Shown: positions 1 through 7,442 of the stretch, one piece after another
Layout of the letters: the number at the start of each line of letters is the position of its first letter
Numbering within the stretch: the stretch's first letter is position 1
Made by a program: the position numbers and the translations under genes
Origin: Gammaproteobacteria bacterium
Lineage (GTDB): Bacteria > Pseudomonadota > Gammaproteobacteria > Steroidobacterales > Rariloculaceae
Direction: 5' to 3'
DNA: 21,184 nt
NCBI GenBank assembly: GCA_004357505.1
Contig: SMWC01000091.1
Coordinates: forward strand, 1 to 21,184
The notes under the pieces: generated by a model
The model's database searches: none
What the model was told of the DNA's origin: nothing
What the model saw: the letters and a program-made list of their open reading frames with translations, nothing else

Positions 1-179
1 AGGGGAGCACGGTCGATCTCTCGAGCCTTAAGGCTGCACGCCTGATTCCGAAGCGTGCACAGCGCGCCAAGATAATTTTGTCCGGCAAACTCGACAAGTC
101 CGTGACCGTCGTCGGCGTAGCGGTGACCCCCGGTGCTCGTCGGGCGATTGAGGCTGCCGGCGGAAGTGTTGAGAGGTAG
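1..179 (+). CDS. rplO: 50S ribosomal protein L15, C-terminal fragment
   Basis: This is the last 58 codons of an open frame that enters from the left edge and ends in TAG at 177-179. The readable end (…LIPKRAQRAKIILSGKLDKS…, then VTPGARRAIEAAGGSVER) matches the conserved C-terminal half of L15, a late-assembling large-subunit protein. In bacteria rplO directly precedes secY in the spc operon, and here secY follows 8 bases later, which supports the call. The start and N-terminal part lie outside the window. Confidence 0.93.
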   Translation, partial: GSTVDLSSLKAARLIPKRAQRAKIILSGKLDKSVTVVGVAVTPGARRAIEAAGGSVER

Positions 180-187
180 AGTGAAAG

Positions 188-1522
188 ATGGCTAAGGCAG
201 GCATGGCGAATCCGGTGTCAATACTTGGTGAAGCGACGCGCTTCACCGAGCTACGCCAACGCCTGTTTTTCTTAATCGGCGCGTTGGTAGTCTACCGTGT
301 CGGCACTTTCATACCCGTACCCGGTATAGATCCACTGGCACTTGAGCAGTTCTTCGAGGCGCAGTCGGGGACTATCCTGAGCATGTTCAACATGTTTTCT
401 GGTGGCGCTTTGTCGCGACTGTCGATATTTGCTCTCGGCATCATGCCGTATATCTCGGCCTCCATCATTATGCAGATGGCCACCCACGTCGTGCCAAGTC
501 TCGGACAGTTGCGTAAAGAGGGCGAATCCGGGAGACGGAAGATAACTCAATACACCCGTTACGGAACTGTCGTGCTCTGCTGCTTCCAATCGACAGCGGC
601 AGCGACTGCACTGCAGAATCAGGGTGTCGTTATTAATCCTGGCAGCAGCTTCGTGCTGACGGCTGCTGTGACACTTGTTACGGGCACGATGTTCTTGATG
701 TGGCTTGGCGAGCAGATTACGGAACGCGGGATTGGCAACGGTATCTCCATGATAATCCTGGCTAGCATTATTTCAGGTCTTCCGGCGGCCATCGGCGGTA
801 CGCTTGAACTCGTCAGTACGGGCGGTATGAACCAGGCCATGCCGTTCTTATTGGGCATCCTCGTTCTCGGAGTGATTTTCTTTGTCGTCTTCATGGAGCG
901 CGCGCAGAGACGTATTACGGTGAATTACGCGAAGCGTCAACAAGGCCGTCGCATGTACGCCGGACAGACATCGCATCTGCCGTTCAAGATCAACATGTCC
1001 GGCGTGATTCCGCCGATTTTCGCATCTAGTCTTATTCTCTTCCCCGCGACCATCGCGAGCTGGTTCGGTACAAGCCAGGCGGTATCATGGTTGCAGGGTG
1101 TTGCCGCGAGACTCTCACCTGGTCAGCCGCTGTATATAGCCATGTACGGAGGGCTGATTGTTTTCTTCTGTTTTTTCTATACGGCCCTCGTCTTCAACTC
1201 TCGAGAGACCGCCGACAATCTGAAGCGATCCGGAGCATTCATTCCTGGTATTCGCCCCGGGCAACAGACGGCAGAGTATATCGACAAGGTATTGACGCGT
1301 TTGACCTTCTGGGGAGCGATCTATATCACGGCCGTTTGTTTGCTGCCGGAGTTCATGATCTTGCGTTTCAACGTGCCTTTCTATTTTGGTGGTACATCCA
1401 TTTTAATCATCGTAGTCGTTTCTATGGACTTCATGTCCCAGCTTCAGGCGCACATGATGAGTCACCAGTACGAGGGTTTGCTGAAGAAGGCGAATCTCCG
1501 TGGTGCTGGGCGCACTGGGTAG
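188..1522 (+). CDS. secY: Protein translocase channel subunit SecY
   Basis: SecY is the pore-forming subunit of the SecYEG translocon in the inner membrane and moves unfolded preproteins driven by SecA, or inserts membrane proteins. The 444-residue product has the family length and about ten hydrophobic segments. Typical landmarks are the N-terminal FTELRQRLFFLIGALVVYR, the GERGIGNG-like turn near residue 179 (ITERGIGNGISM), the cytoplasmic loop with RRMYAGQTSHLPFKIN near 256-271, and the C6 loop ADNLKRSGAFIPGIRPG near 345-361, where SecA and ribosomes dock. The start ATG follows an AGAGG stretch inside the end of rplO; a second ATG five codons on is possible. It belongs to the spc/alpha ribosomal transcription unit. 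Confidence 0.98.
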   Translation: MAKAGMANPVSILGEATRFTELRQRLFFLIGALVVYRVGTFIPVPGIDPLALEQFFEAQSGTILSMFNMFSGGALSRLSIFALGIMPYISASIIMQMATHVVPSLGQLRKEGESGRRKITQYTRYGTVVLCCFQSTAAATALQNQGVVINPGSSFVLTAAVTLVTGTMFLMWLGEQITERGIGNGISMIILASIISGLPAAIGGTLELVSTGGMNQAMPFLLGILVLGVIFFVVFMERAQRRITVNYAKRQQGRRMYAGQTSHLPFKINMSGVIPPIFASSLILFPATIASWFGTSQAVSWLQGVAARLSPGQPLYIAMYGGLIVFFCFFYTALVFNSRETADNLKRSGAFIPGIRPGQQTAEYIDKVLTRLTFWGAIYITAVCLLPEFMILRFNVPFYFGGTSILIIVVVSMDFMSQLQAHMMSHQYEGLLKKANLRGAGRTG

Positions 1523-1541
1523 TAGGGGAAGGAGTCGGACG

Positions 1542-1655
1542 ATGAAAGTGAGAGCATCGGTAAAAAGGATCTGCCGTAACTGCAAGATAGTTCGGCGAAA
1601 AGGCGTGGTGCGGGTAATTTGCTCTGATCCACGCCATAAGCAGCGACAGGGGTGA
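1542..1655 (+). CDS. rpmJ: 50S ribosomal protein L36 (zinc-binding form)
   Basis: This is a 37-codon gene between secY and rpsM. The product starts MKVRASVKRICRNCKIVRR and ends DPRHKQRQG, the classical short L36. The zinc ligands C11, C14, C27 and H32 are all present, so this is the zinc-binding (C+) version and not the zinc-free paralogue. It is one residue shorter than the 38-residue E. coli protein. A strong Shine-Dalgarno stretch (AGGGGAAGGAG) sits just upstream of the ATG. In E. coli and relatives rpmJ closes the spc operon after secY, and this order is preserved here. Confidence 0.96.
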   Translation: MKVRASVKRICRNCKIVRRKGVVRVICSDPRHKQRQG

Positions 1656-1665
1656 GGAAACACAT

Positions 1666-2022
1666 ATGGCTCGTATTTCTGGTATCAACATCCCCGTAAA
1701 CAAGCATGTGGCAATCGCGTTGACGCATATCTTCGGTGTCGGGCACAGTCGCGCCCGCCTCGTATGCAAGGTGGCCGAAGTCGATCCAACCATCCAGGTC
1801 AAGGACTTGAGTGAGCCTGAAATCGTCAAGCTCAGAGATGTGATCTCGAAATTCTCCGTGGAAGGCGACCTTCGTAGAGAAACTGCGATGAACATCAAGC
1901 GACTTATGGATCTCGGTTCTTACCGCGGAATCCGGCACCGTCGTGGCCTGCCAGTCAATGGGCAACGAACGAAAACGAATGCGCGGACTCGCAAAGGTCC
2001 GCGACGGCCGATCAGGAAATAG
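1666..2022 (+). CDS. rpsM: 30S ribosomal protein S13
   Basis: S13 binds the head of the 30S subunit, contacts the P-site tRNA and forms intersubunit bridges. The product has 118 residues, the normal length, with the N-terminal MARISGINIPVNKHVAIALTHIFGVG and the C-terminal basic tail GLPVNGQRTKTNARTRKGPRRPIRK that reaches the tRNA. It begins 10 bases after rpmJ with a GTGAGG ribosome site overlapping the rpmJ stop. It is the first gene of the alpha operon proper. In E. coli S4 represses this operon at an rpsM leader pseudoknot; the very short gap here leaves little room for such a leader, so any control of that kind is unproven. Confidence 0.98.
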   Translation: MARISGINIPVNKHVAIALTHIFGVGHSRARLVCKVAEVDPTIQVKDLSEPEIVKLRDVISKFSVEGDLRRETAMNIKRLMDLGSYRGIRHRRGLPVNGQRTKTNARTRKGPRRPIRK

Positions 2023-2065
2023 ACCGATGTCGGCAAGAACCAGGTACAGCAGCTAGGGAGAAGAT

Positions 2066-2452
2066 ATGGCCCAACCGACGAAAGGGAAGAAAAAAGAAAA
2101 ACGGCAGATTCTAGACGCCGTCGCGCATATCCATGCGTCTTTTAATAACACGATCATTACCATTACCGATCGTCAGGGAAATGTGCTGGCTTGGGCGACG
2201 GCTGGCGGTTGCGGTTTCCGTGGCTCACGTAAGAGTACACCGTTCGCCGCTCAGGTCGCTGCAGAACGCGCCGGAACAATAGCCAAGGGGTTCGGAGTAA
2301 AGAATATCGAGGTCCGGGTAAAAGGCCCGGGGCCGGGACGAGAATCCGCGGTCAGAGCATTAAATGTGGTTGGCTTTAGAGTCACCCAGATCGAAGACGT
2401 AACTCCCATACCTCATAACGGATGCCGACCACCAAAACGGCGTCGAGTGTAA
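2066..2452 (+). CDS. rpsK: 30S ribosomal protein S11
   Basis: S11 lines the platform of the 30S subunit near the E-site mRNA. The 128-residue product carries the family core AHIHASFNNTIITITDRQGN near residues 20-39, SAGG-like WATAGGCGFRGSRKSTPFAA, and the conserved C-terminal end DVTPIPHNGCRPPKRRRV. The start ATG is preceded by GGGAGA. It lies 43 bases after rpsM and 12 bases before rpsD. The family's usual N110-type beta-isoaspartyl site cannot be judged from sequence alone. Confidence 0.98.
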   Translation: MAQPTKGKKKEKRQILDAVAHIHASFNNTIITITDRQGNVLAWATAGGCGFRGSRKSTPFAAQVAAERAGTIAKGFGVKNIEVRVKGPGPGRESAVRALNVVGFRVTQIEDVTPIPHNGCRPPKRRRV

Positions 2453-2464
2453 TCGGAAATAGCA

Positions 2465-3085
2465 ATGGCGAGATATCGAGGTCCAACATGTAAGCTTGCC
2501 CGAAGAGAGGGCACAGATCTGTTCTTGAAGAGCGGGGTCAAACCTCTGGAAGCGAAGTGTAAAATGGAGGTCCCGCCTGGTGGACATGGCCAGCGTCGCA
2601 CCCGTCTATCGGACTATGGTGTGCAGTTGCGAGAAAAACAAAAGCTGCGTCGAATGTATGGAGTGTTGGAACGTCAGTTTCGAAACTATTACAAACGAGC
2701 CGCCCGAGGTAGAGGTTCGACCGGCGAGAATTTATTGAAAATGCTCGAATCGCGCTTAGACAATGTGGTCTACCGTATGGGTTTTGCTTCCACTCGAGCG
2801 GAAGCCCGTCAGCTGGTAAGCCACAAAGCCATCATGGTTAATGAGCGGGTGGTCAACATTCCGTCTTACCAGCTGGAAGCTGGAGATAAAATCTCGGTGC
2901 GCGACCGAGCTAAGGAACAACTCCGAATTAAATCGGCGTTGGATATTGCGACTCAAGTCGGGCTGCCGGACTGGGTCGAAGTGGATGATAAGAAAATGGA
3001 AGGTGTATTGAAGACGCTGCCGGAGCGGGAAGAGATTCTTCCTGATATCAATGAGAACCTGGTAGTCGAGCTGTACTCTAAGTAA
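2465..3085 (+). CDS. rpsD: 30S ribosomal protein S4
   Basis: S4 nucleates 30S assembly on the 5' domain of 16S rRNA, helps decoding accuracy and in E. coli represses the alpha operon. The 206-residue product has the E. coli length. It contains MARYRGPTCKLARREGTDLF at the N-terminus, LSDYGVQLREKQKLRRMYGV near residues 49-68, and the S4 RNA-binding domain starting at LESRLDNVVYRMGFASTRAE near residue 95. It has only two N-terminal cysteines (C9 and C32), so it is a zinc-free S4. It lies 12 bases after rpsK and 15 bases before rpoA. Confidence 0.98.
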   Translation: MARYRGPTCKLARREGTDLFLKSGVKPLEAKCKMEVPPGGHGQRRTRLSDYGVQLREKQKLRRMYGVLERQFRNYYKRAARGRGSTGENLLKMLESRLDNVVYRMGFASTRAEARQLVSHKAIMVNERVVNIPSYQLEAGDKISVRDRAKEQLRIKSALDIATQVGLPDWVEVDDKKMEGVLKTLPEREEILPDINENLVVELYSK

Positions 3086-3100
3086 CTTGAGGAACCGTAT

Positions 3101-4114
3101 ATGCAGGAATCAGCCACAGAATTCTTGAGGCCTAGAGCCGTCAAGGTTCAACCAATCAGCACAAATCATGCGAAGGTTACGGTCGAACCGTTCGAACGAG
3201 GCTTTGGCCACACGCTCGGCAACGCGCTTCGACGAGTGCTGCTGTCGTCAATGCCCGGCGCGGCGGTTGTGGAAGTGGAGATCGAGGGCGTGTTGCACGA
3301 GTATACGAGCATCGAAGGCGTGCAAGAAGATGTAGTTGAGATCCTTCTGAATCTGAAGTCGATCGCAATAAGAATGCATTCGCGGAACGAAGCTCTGCTG
3401 TCTCTATCGAAGAAGGGGCCCGGTCCGGTTACAGCTGGTGATATTGTCTGTGATCACGATGTCGAAATCGTGAATCCTGATCTTGTAATCGCGACGCTTA
3501 CCCACTCGGGAGAATTGAAAGCGTTTCTCAAAGTTGTGCGCGGACGTGGGTATCAACCGGCGGTAAAGCAGGCTGCTTTCGACGAAGAGACCCGCCCGAT
3601 CGGGACACTTCAACTGGACGCATCGTTTAGCCCGGTTCGGCGCGTGACCTACAGCGTCGAGAGCGCTCGCGTCGAACAGCGAACCGATCTGGACAAACTG
3701 ATTATCGACATCGAGACGAACGGAACCATCGATCCGGAAGAGGCGATTCGTCGAGCTGGCGGTATTCTCAAGAGTCAGCTGGACGTATTTGTGGATCTTC
3801 AGGGCGAAGATGAGATCGGTTTCGGCAGAGCGGAGACTCAGATCGATCCGATCCTTCTGAGACCGGTCGATGAGCTGGAACTGACGGTACGTTCGGCGAA
3901 CTGCCTCAAGGCGGAAAATATCAACTACATCGGTGACCTTGTGCAACGCACTGAGGTGGAACTACTACGCACCCCTAATCTCGGTAAGAAGTCTCTGACA
4001 GAGATCAAAGAAGTTCTTGAGATTCACGGCTTGGCTTTGGGCATGCGGTTGGAGAGCTGGCCGCCCGCGGGATTGCATGGTGAAGAAGAGCCCGTGTCGG
4101 CGGCGGCATTCTAG
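3101..4114 (+). CDS. rpoA: DNA-directed RNA polymerase subunit alpha
   Basis: The alpha subunit dimerises to start RNA polymerase assembly and its C-terminal domain contacts UP elements and activators. The 337-residue product has the N-terminal assembly domain (FERGFGHTLGNALRRVLLSS near 31-50) and the C-terminal domain (VRSANCLKAENINYIGDL near 263-280). The DNA-contact residues are present at R264, N267, C268, G295, K297 and S298, one position earlier than in E. coli. The protein ends in an acidic then alanine-rich tail (HGEEEPVSAAAF), several residues longer than E. coli alpha. The ribosome site GAGGA lies just upstream. It is in the alpha operon between rpsD and rplQ. Confidence 0.98.
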   Translation: MQESATEFLRPRAVKVQPISTNHAKVTVEPFERGFGHTLGNALRRVLLSSMPGAAVVEVEIEGVLHEYTSIEGVQEDVVEILLNLKSIAIRMHSRNEALLSLSKKGPGPVTAGDIVCDHDVEIVNPDLVIATLTHSGELKAFLKVVRGRGYQPAVKQAAFDEETRPIGTLQLDASFSPVRRVTYSVESARVEQRTDLDKLIIDIETNGTIDPEEAIRRAGGILKSQLDVFVDLQGEDEIGFGRAETQIDPILLRPVDELELTVRSANCLKAENINYIGDLVQRTEVELLRTPNLGKKSLTEIKEVLEIHGLALGMRLESWPPAGLHGEEEPVSAAAF

Positions 4115-4132
4115 GAACCAAGGAGCGTACTC

Positions 4133-4516
4133 ATGCGTCATAGGAAGTCCGGCCGCCAGCTCGGAAGGAACGCATCGCATCGCAAGGCGATGTATCGAAA
4201 TATGGCGGCGTCGTTGGTGCAGCACGAGACGATTAAAACGACATTACCGAAAGCGAAGGAGCTCAGACGCGTAATAGAACCTCTGATTACGTTGGCGAAG
4301 CAGGACGGGGTAGCCCGGCGCCGACTGGCATTCTCGCGGCTGCGAGATGATGCGGCTGTCGGCAAATTGTTCGACGAGTTGGGGCCACGTTTCAAGGACC
4401 GTCCTGGGGGCTATCTCAGAATTCTCAAAATCGGATACCGTGCCGGAGATGCCGCGCCGATGGCTCTGGTTCAGCTTTTGGATCAGCCCGACTCCCCGGA
4501 GACCTCCGCGCCGTAG
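4133..4516 (+). CDS. rplQ: 50S ribosomal protein L17
   Basis: L17 binds the large-subunit rRNA near the exit tunnel. The 127-residue product has the N-terminal signature MRHRKSGRQLGRNASHRKAM and the RRVIEPLITLAK segment near 45-56. The end (PDSPETSAP) is a variable tail. An AAGGAG ribosome site sits 7 bases before the ATG. This is the last gene of the ribosomal block; the next gene is convergent and ends only 19 bases away, with no obvious hairpin-plus-T terminator between them. Confidence 0.97.
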   Translation: MRHRKSGRQLGRNASHRKAMYRNMAASLVQHETIKTTLPKAKELRRVIEPLITLAKQDGVARRRLAFSRLRDDAAVGKLFDELGPRFKDRPGGYLRILKIGYRAGDAAPMALVQLLDQPDSPETSAP

Positions 4517-4535
4517 TCCGCTGCTGACCTCGTAG

Positions 4536-5276
4536 TTAGTCAATCTCGGTACCAGCCGATCGGCGAAGACGTTTCCTGAGTCTTCGTAGCGTGATCTTTT
4601 GCCAAAGGATCCTGATACCGCGGGCAATTCGCTCAAGCTTCAGCGGCTGGTAGAGCTCAATATCTTCAGGAAGAATCGCGTCCACGCGCCTGTGATATTT
4701 ATGCTTAATCCAGGCGTTGTAGTCATATTGTTTCCCCCACTCGAAGAAAAATCGATTTAGTCGCCGCTTGGAGCCGTCTCGAATGCACGCTAGTCCGAAG
4801 TCGATGATAAACGGCCGCTCATCCGGCCCGACGAGCAAATTGTCCTTGCGCTTCAAATCGCCGTGGGCGACATTGGCTGCGTGAATATCCCTTAGCGTCT
4901 CTAACAATCTTACGAAGAACAGTTCTCTGTTCTGCAAACTATGCTGACGTTGCCGGTAAGAGTCTCCAGGTATATGTTCCAGAACGAGATGCTTATCATG
5001 CAGCAGACCAAGGCAATGCGGAACACCCCGCACTCCCTGCAAGCGTTCATAGATTTCGTACTCTCGTCGAATCGTGATCTGTCCCAATCTCCGCCAGAAA
5101 AAAGGCCCGCGAGCTCTTTTGACGACGAAATTTCCAAACGGTGTTTCATATAACTCTACGAAAGCTTGATAGCCAGCACCTAAACGTAACCCCTTGATGT
5201 ATGGTCTCCCAGATAGGTACTCATCTAGTTGATCAAGCCGAACGGAATCTAAAGATCGCTGCGGGCTCGAAGTCAC
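4536..5276 (-). CDS. Small RIO/WaaP-like protein kinase-fold protein
   Basis: This is a compact kinase-fold protein whose substrate is unknown. I choose the GTG at 5276, which overlaps the methyltransferase stop as GTGA and gives 246 residues; the open frame continues upstream to 5543, but that part lies inside the methyltransferase gene. Visible motifs, numbered from this GTG, are the ATP-lysine strand FVVKRARG (K53), a REYEIYERL helix with E72 or E74, the catalytic loop HGDLKRKDN (D140) and the metal-binding IDFG (D159). This layout fits RIO, APH or WaaP/InaA-like atypical kinases rather than long Hanks kinases. There is no transmembrane segment, but the C-terminus is strongly basic (ITLRRLRKRLRRS), which may favour membrane or nucleic-acid contact. 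It is translationally coupled to the methyltransferase. A lipid, LPS or protein substrate are all possible. Confidence 0.75.
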   Translation of the reverse strand: MTSSPQRSLDSVRLDQLDEYLSGRPYIKGLRLGAGYQAFVELYETPFGNFVVKRARGPFFWRRLGQITIRREYEIYERLQGVRGVPHCLGLLHDKHLVLEHIPGDSYRQRQHSLQNRELFFVRLLETLRDIHAANVAHGDLKRKDNLLVGPDERPFIIDFGLACIRDGSKRRLNRFFFEWGKQYDYNAWIKHKYHRRVDAILPEDIELYQPLKLERIARGIRILWQKITLRRLRKRLRRSAGTEID

Positions 5277-5863
5277 GGTAAGTGCCACGCTACATACGCG
5301 AACCAGAGCAATACGAAGATCACGATAATAGGTTCTCCGTTCTGTCGAGAACTTTTCCCGAAGGACCAACTGCCCTGTCTGATCGCGGTGAGATTGGAAA
5401 ACGTTGGTATCAACGCGGGAATTCGGGTCGACCAATTCTCCCAGTCGGTGCTGAAAAGACGTTTCAGTTTTCGGTCTTCGTATTCGATCGCCGTAGGATA
5501 GTAAAACCAGAAAAACAGTAGCGCCAACATCGCACTCCACCAAGCCGCACTGATGATAGAAAAACCACTAATTATCAAGATGTTACCCGTGTAGAGTGGG
5601 TGGCGTACCAAGGCATAAGGGCCATAAGTCGCAAGCTGTTCGTTCTTCAAAATAAAACCGCTGGCATAGACGCGCAGACCCATTCCCGCAAGAATCGGTG
5701 GCGCTCCTATCAATAGCAACTCGAATGTAGGTCGCGAGACAAGAGCGAAAAACGCTATCAGCACGATGGCGAGAACTTGTCGTGACGCTTCATGGTATCG
5801 AAGTTCTCGAACGGCGCGACTCAATCCGGTGAGCGGCGGTAGATCTACTGTTCGGTGTGACAT
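5273..5863 (-). CDS. Isoprenylcysteine methyltransferase-family membrane protein
   Basis: This is a 196-residue membrane protein of the ICMT/PEMT-type S-adenosylmethionine methyltransferase group. The first half holds hydrophobic segments (VLAIVLIAFFALV and LLLIGAPPILAGMGLRVYA). The signature GPYALVRHPLYTGNILI follows, and then the cofactor/substrate region EYEDRKLKRLF…W…RIPALIPTF. A further hydrophobic stretch closes the protein (PIIVIFVLLWFAYVAWHLP). I start at the ATG at 5863 (MSHRTVDLPP…); the frame extends upstream into pepQ, which argues against the longer form. A GGAG lies about 12 bases upstream, longer than ideal spacing. Bacteria generally lack prenylated CaaX proteins, so the true methyl acceptor is unknown. 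It lies 61 bases after pepQ and overlaps the kinase start. Confidence 0.82.
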   Translation of the reverse strand: MSHRTVDLPPLTGLSRAVRELRYHEASRQVLAIVLIAFFALVSRPTFELLLIGAPPILAGMGLRVYASGFILKNEQLATYGPYALVRHPLYTGNILIISGFSIISAAWWSAMLALLFFWFYYPTAIEYEDRKLKRLFSTDWENWSTRIPALIPTFSNLTAIRQGSWSFGKSSRQNGEPIIVIFVLLWFAYVAWHLP

Positions 5864-5924
5864 AGTGGCGGCATTCTCCGTGACGTGCTCTGTTGCTTTG
5901 TTCGCTAGGGTGTCGGAGTATGAA

Positions 5925-7268
5925 TCACAGTTCCGCAGCACTACGTAGTGCTGGACGGGATAGATTGCGCGCGGCGGCGTCGGTAACCAGCACGTCATCT
6001 TCAATTCGGAGGCCACCGTAAGGAACAAGCGCCGCAATCTTATCCCAGTTCACGCTGCGTCCTAACGGTAACTGCTTCAGTTTATCCAATAGTGACGGGA
6101 TAAAATAGATACCCGGCTCTATCGTAATGACAAATCCCGGTTCGAGCACCCTGGTGAGTCTCAGCATCGGATGGTCATTCGGTGGCCGGCGTTGATCACC
6201 CTCTGAAGTTACGAGGTGTCCTCCGATATCGTGGACCTGTAATCCGAGGAGATGTCCGAGTCCATGTGGCAGGAACGTTCGCGTGATGCCATTCGTGTAC
6301 GCTTCCTCGTCACTGCAGCGAATCAGTCCGTGTTCCTTGAGGACGCCTGCCAGTAACCGATGCGTCGTATCGTTGAGTTCTATGAAGTCCGTACCGTTCA
6401 GCGCCTGATCGCATAAACTCTGCTGCATGATTTCCATTGAGTCGATCAGTGACTGGAATCGCACCTCGCCCTGCGCAAGCGTTCGAGTGATGTCCGAGGC
6501 ATAACCGTTGACTTGTGCGCCTGCATCGAGCAAAAAAGATCGAGCTTTGCTGGGCGCTTCGCGCTGAAGATTCTGATAGTGAAGGATTGAGGCATGCTCG
6601 TTTAGGGCGACGATATTTGGATACGGAAGCTCCGCTTCGGTTTGTTCGCTGGCCGTGCAGTAGGTCTGGTGGAGGTGGAATTCGGAAGCTCCATCGCGGA
6701 ATGCGCGTTGTGCGGCTACGTGACCGACGGCGGCGATTGCGTTGGCACGCTCAATACATCGGATCTCATATGGTGTCTTGTAGGCGCGAAAGTAGTCAAG
6801 ATGATCGAGAAGCGTTTGATCGTTTACCGACGAGAAACTTGCGGTGTGTCGGGCCGGTTCACCGATGACCGCTACGCCCGAACTGACGGAGCCGAGTTCT
6901 TTCATCACGGCGGCCGCTGACGCAGCCTGCCGGATGTCGAAGTGCTCCACCCAGTAACCGGCAGCGTTCTGAGGAGGCTCGTGCCAGAAACCCTGCTCGC
7001 GTAGGTCGATCAGAATCGGTCGCTCGCCCGGGATCAGTTTGAGTGCGGATCCCGGATGGTCGGCCAGAGGAAGCCAGGCTTTGAAATAGGGCTCGACCGC
7101 ATAAGCATACGTCAGGTCGTCGCGGAATCGTGTCTTCTGTGCACCGGAGAATACAATCACACTGTCGAGGCGAGCTGCAGCTAGTGCCGCAGATAAACGC
7201 TCGTCCCACTCTGCTAAATGCTGGACGTAGAGCTCTGCCCACTCGGGCTGCGAATTCTTTTCTGTCAT
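5925..7268 (-). CDS. pepQ: Xaa-Pro dipeptidase (prolidase)
   Basis: PepQ cleaves dipeptides with C-terminal proline in the cytoplasm using two divalent metals, usually manganese. The 447-residue product matches the length of the E. coli enzyme (about 443). It has the N-terminal creatinase-like domain (to about 160) and the C-terminal pita-bread domain. The five metal ligands are readable: D248 in LLDAGAQVNGYASDITRT and D259 in the same segment, H339 in HGLGHLLGL, E384 in ITIEPGIYF and E423 in RIEDDVLV. There is no signal peptide. Enzymes of this subfamily (for example OPAA) can also hydrolyse organophosphate esters, so side activity is possible but not shown. The gene diverges from ggt and probably heads a three-gene unit with the methyltransferase and kinase. 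Confidence 0.95.
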   Translation of the reverse strand: MTEKNSQPEWAELYVQHLAEWDERLSAALAAARLDSVIVFSGAQKTRFRDDLTYAYAVEPYFKAWLPLADHPGSALKLIPGERPILIDLREQGFWHEPPQNAAGYWVEHFDIRQAASAAAVMKELGSVSSGVAVIGEPARHTASFSSVNDQTLLDHLDYFRAYKTPYEIRCIERANAIAAVGHVAAQRAFRDGASEFHLHQTYCTASEQTEAELPYPNIVALNEHASILHYQNLQREAPSKARSFLLDAGAQVNGYASDITRTLAQGEVRFQSLIDSMEIMQQSLCDQALNGTDFIELNDTTHRLLAGVLKEHGLIRCSDEEAYTNGITRTFLPHGLGHLLGLQVHDIGGHLVTSEGDQRRPPNDHPMLRLTRVLEPGFVITIEPGIYFIPSLLDKLKQLPLGRSVNWDKIAALVPYGGLRIEDDVLVTDAAARNLSRPALRSAAEL

Positions 7269-7302
7269 GGGCTCGATCTAGTCGCTCATACCAAACAATC
7301 TA

Positions 7303-7331
7303 TTAACAGTGCGGGAAAACTCGTGAATAAT
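7303..7331 (+). promoter_or_regulatory. Candidate sigma70 promoter for the GGT-like gene
   Basis: TTAACA at 7303-7308 and AATAAT at 7326-7331 are separated by 17 bases. Each box matches five of six consensus positions. Transcription would start near 7338 and leave a leader of about 105 bases containing the hairpin at 7348-7376. It lies in the divergent pepQ-ggt gap. No transcript evidence is available. Confidence 0.5.
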
Positions 7332-7338
7332 AGGGCTC

Positions 7339-7385
7339 CTGGTAGCAGGGTCCAAGCCCAGAGGCTTGATGGGCCCTTGAGCTAG
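7339..7385 (+). repeat. Leader hairpin, possible degenerate copy of the 37-bp palindrome
   Basis: GGGTC plus CAAGCC (7348-7358) pairs with GGCTTG (7363-7368) and GGCCC (7372-7376), leaving a four-base loop CAGA and a three-base bulge. The segment also reads GGTCCAA, ten bases, TTGATGG, then CC, in the same spacing as the 37-bp palindromes at 9080 and 16669. It starts CTGGT and ends GCTAG as they do, but with about five extra bases on each side. There is no T-tract, so it is not a standard intrinsic terminator. The hairpin is clear; the relation to the other repeats is tentative. Confidence 0.4.
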
Positions 7386-7442
7386 AAGTCATCGAGGGCC
7401 ATTTCTCGGTAGTGTTGATGGCGTGAATTTCAGGTTCGATTG

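Noticed and set aside
3404..3946. Minus-strand open frame of 180 codons inside rpoA
   Set aside because: It lies entirely antisense to conserved rpoA coding sequence and shows no known motif or ribosome site.
5277..5543. Upstream extension of the kinase frame to an ATG at 5543
   Set aside because: This part is fully inside the methyltransferase reading frame, lacks kinase homology, and the GTGA overlap gives a better start.
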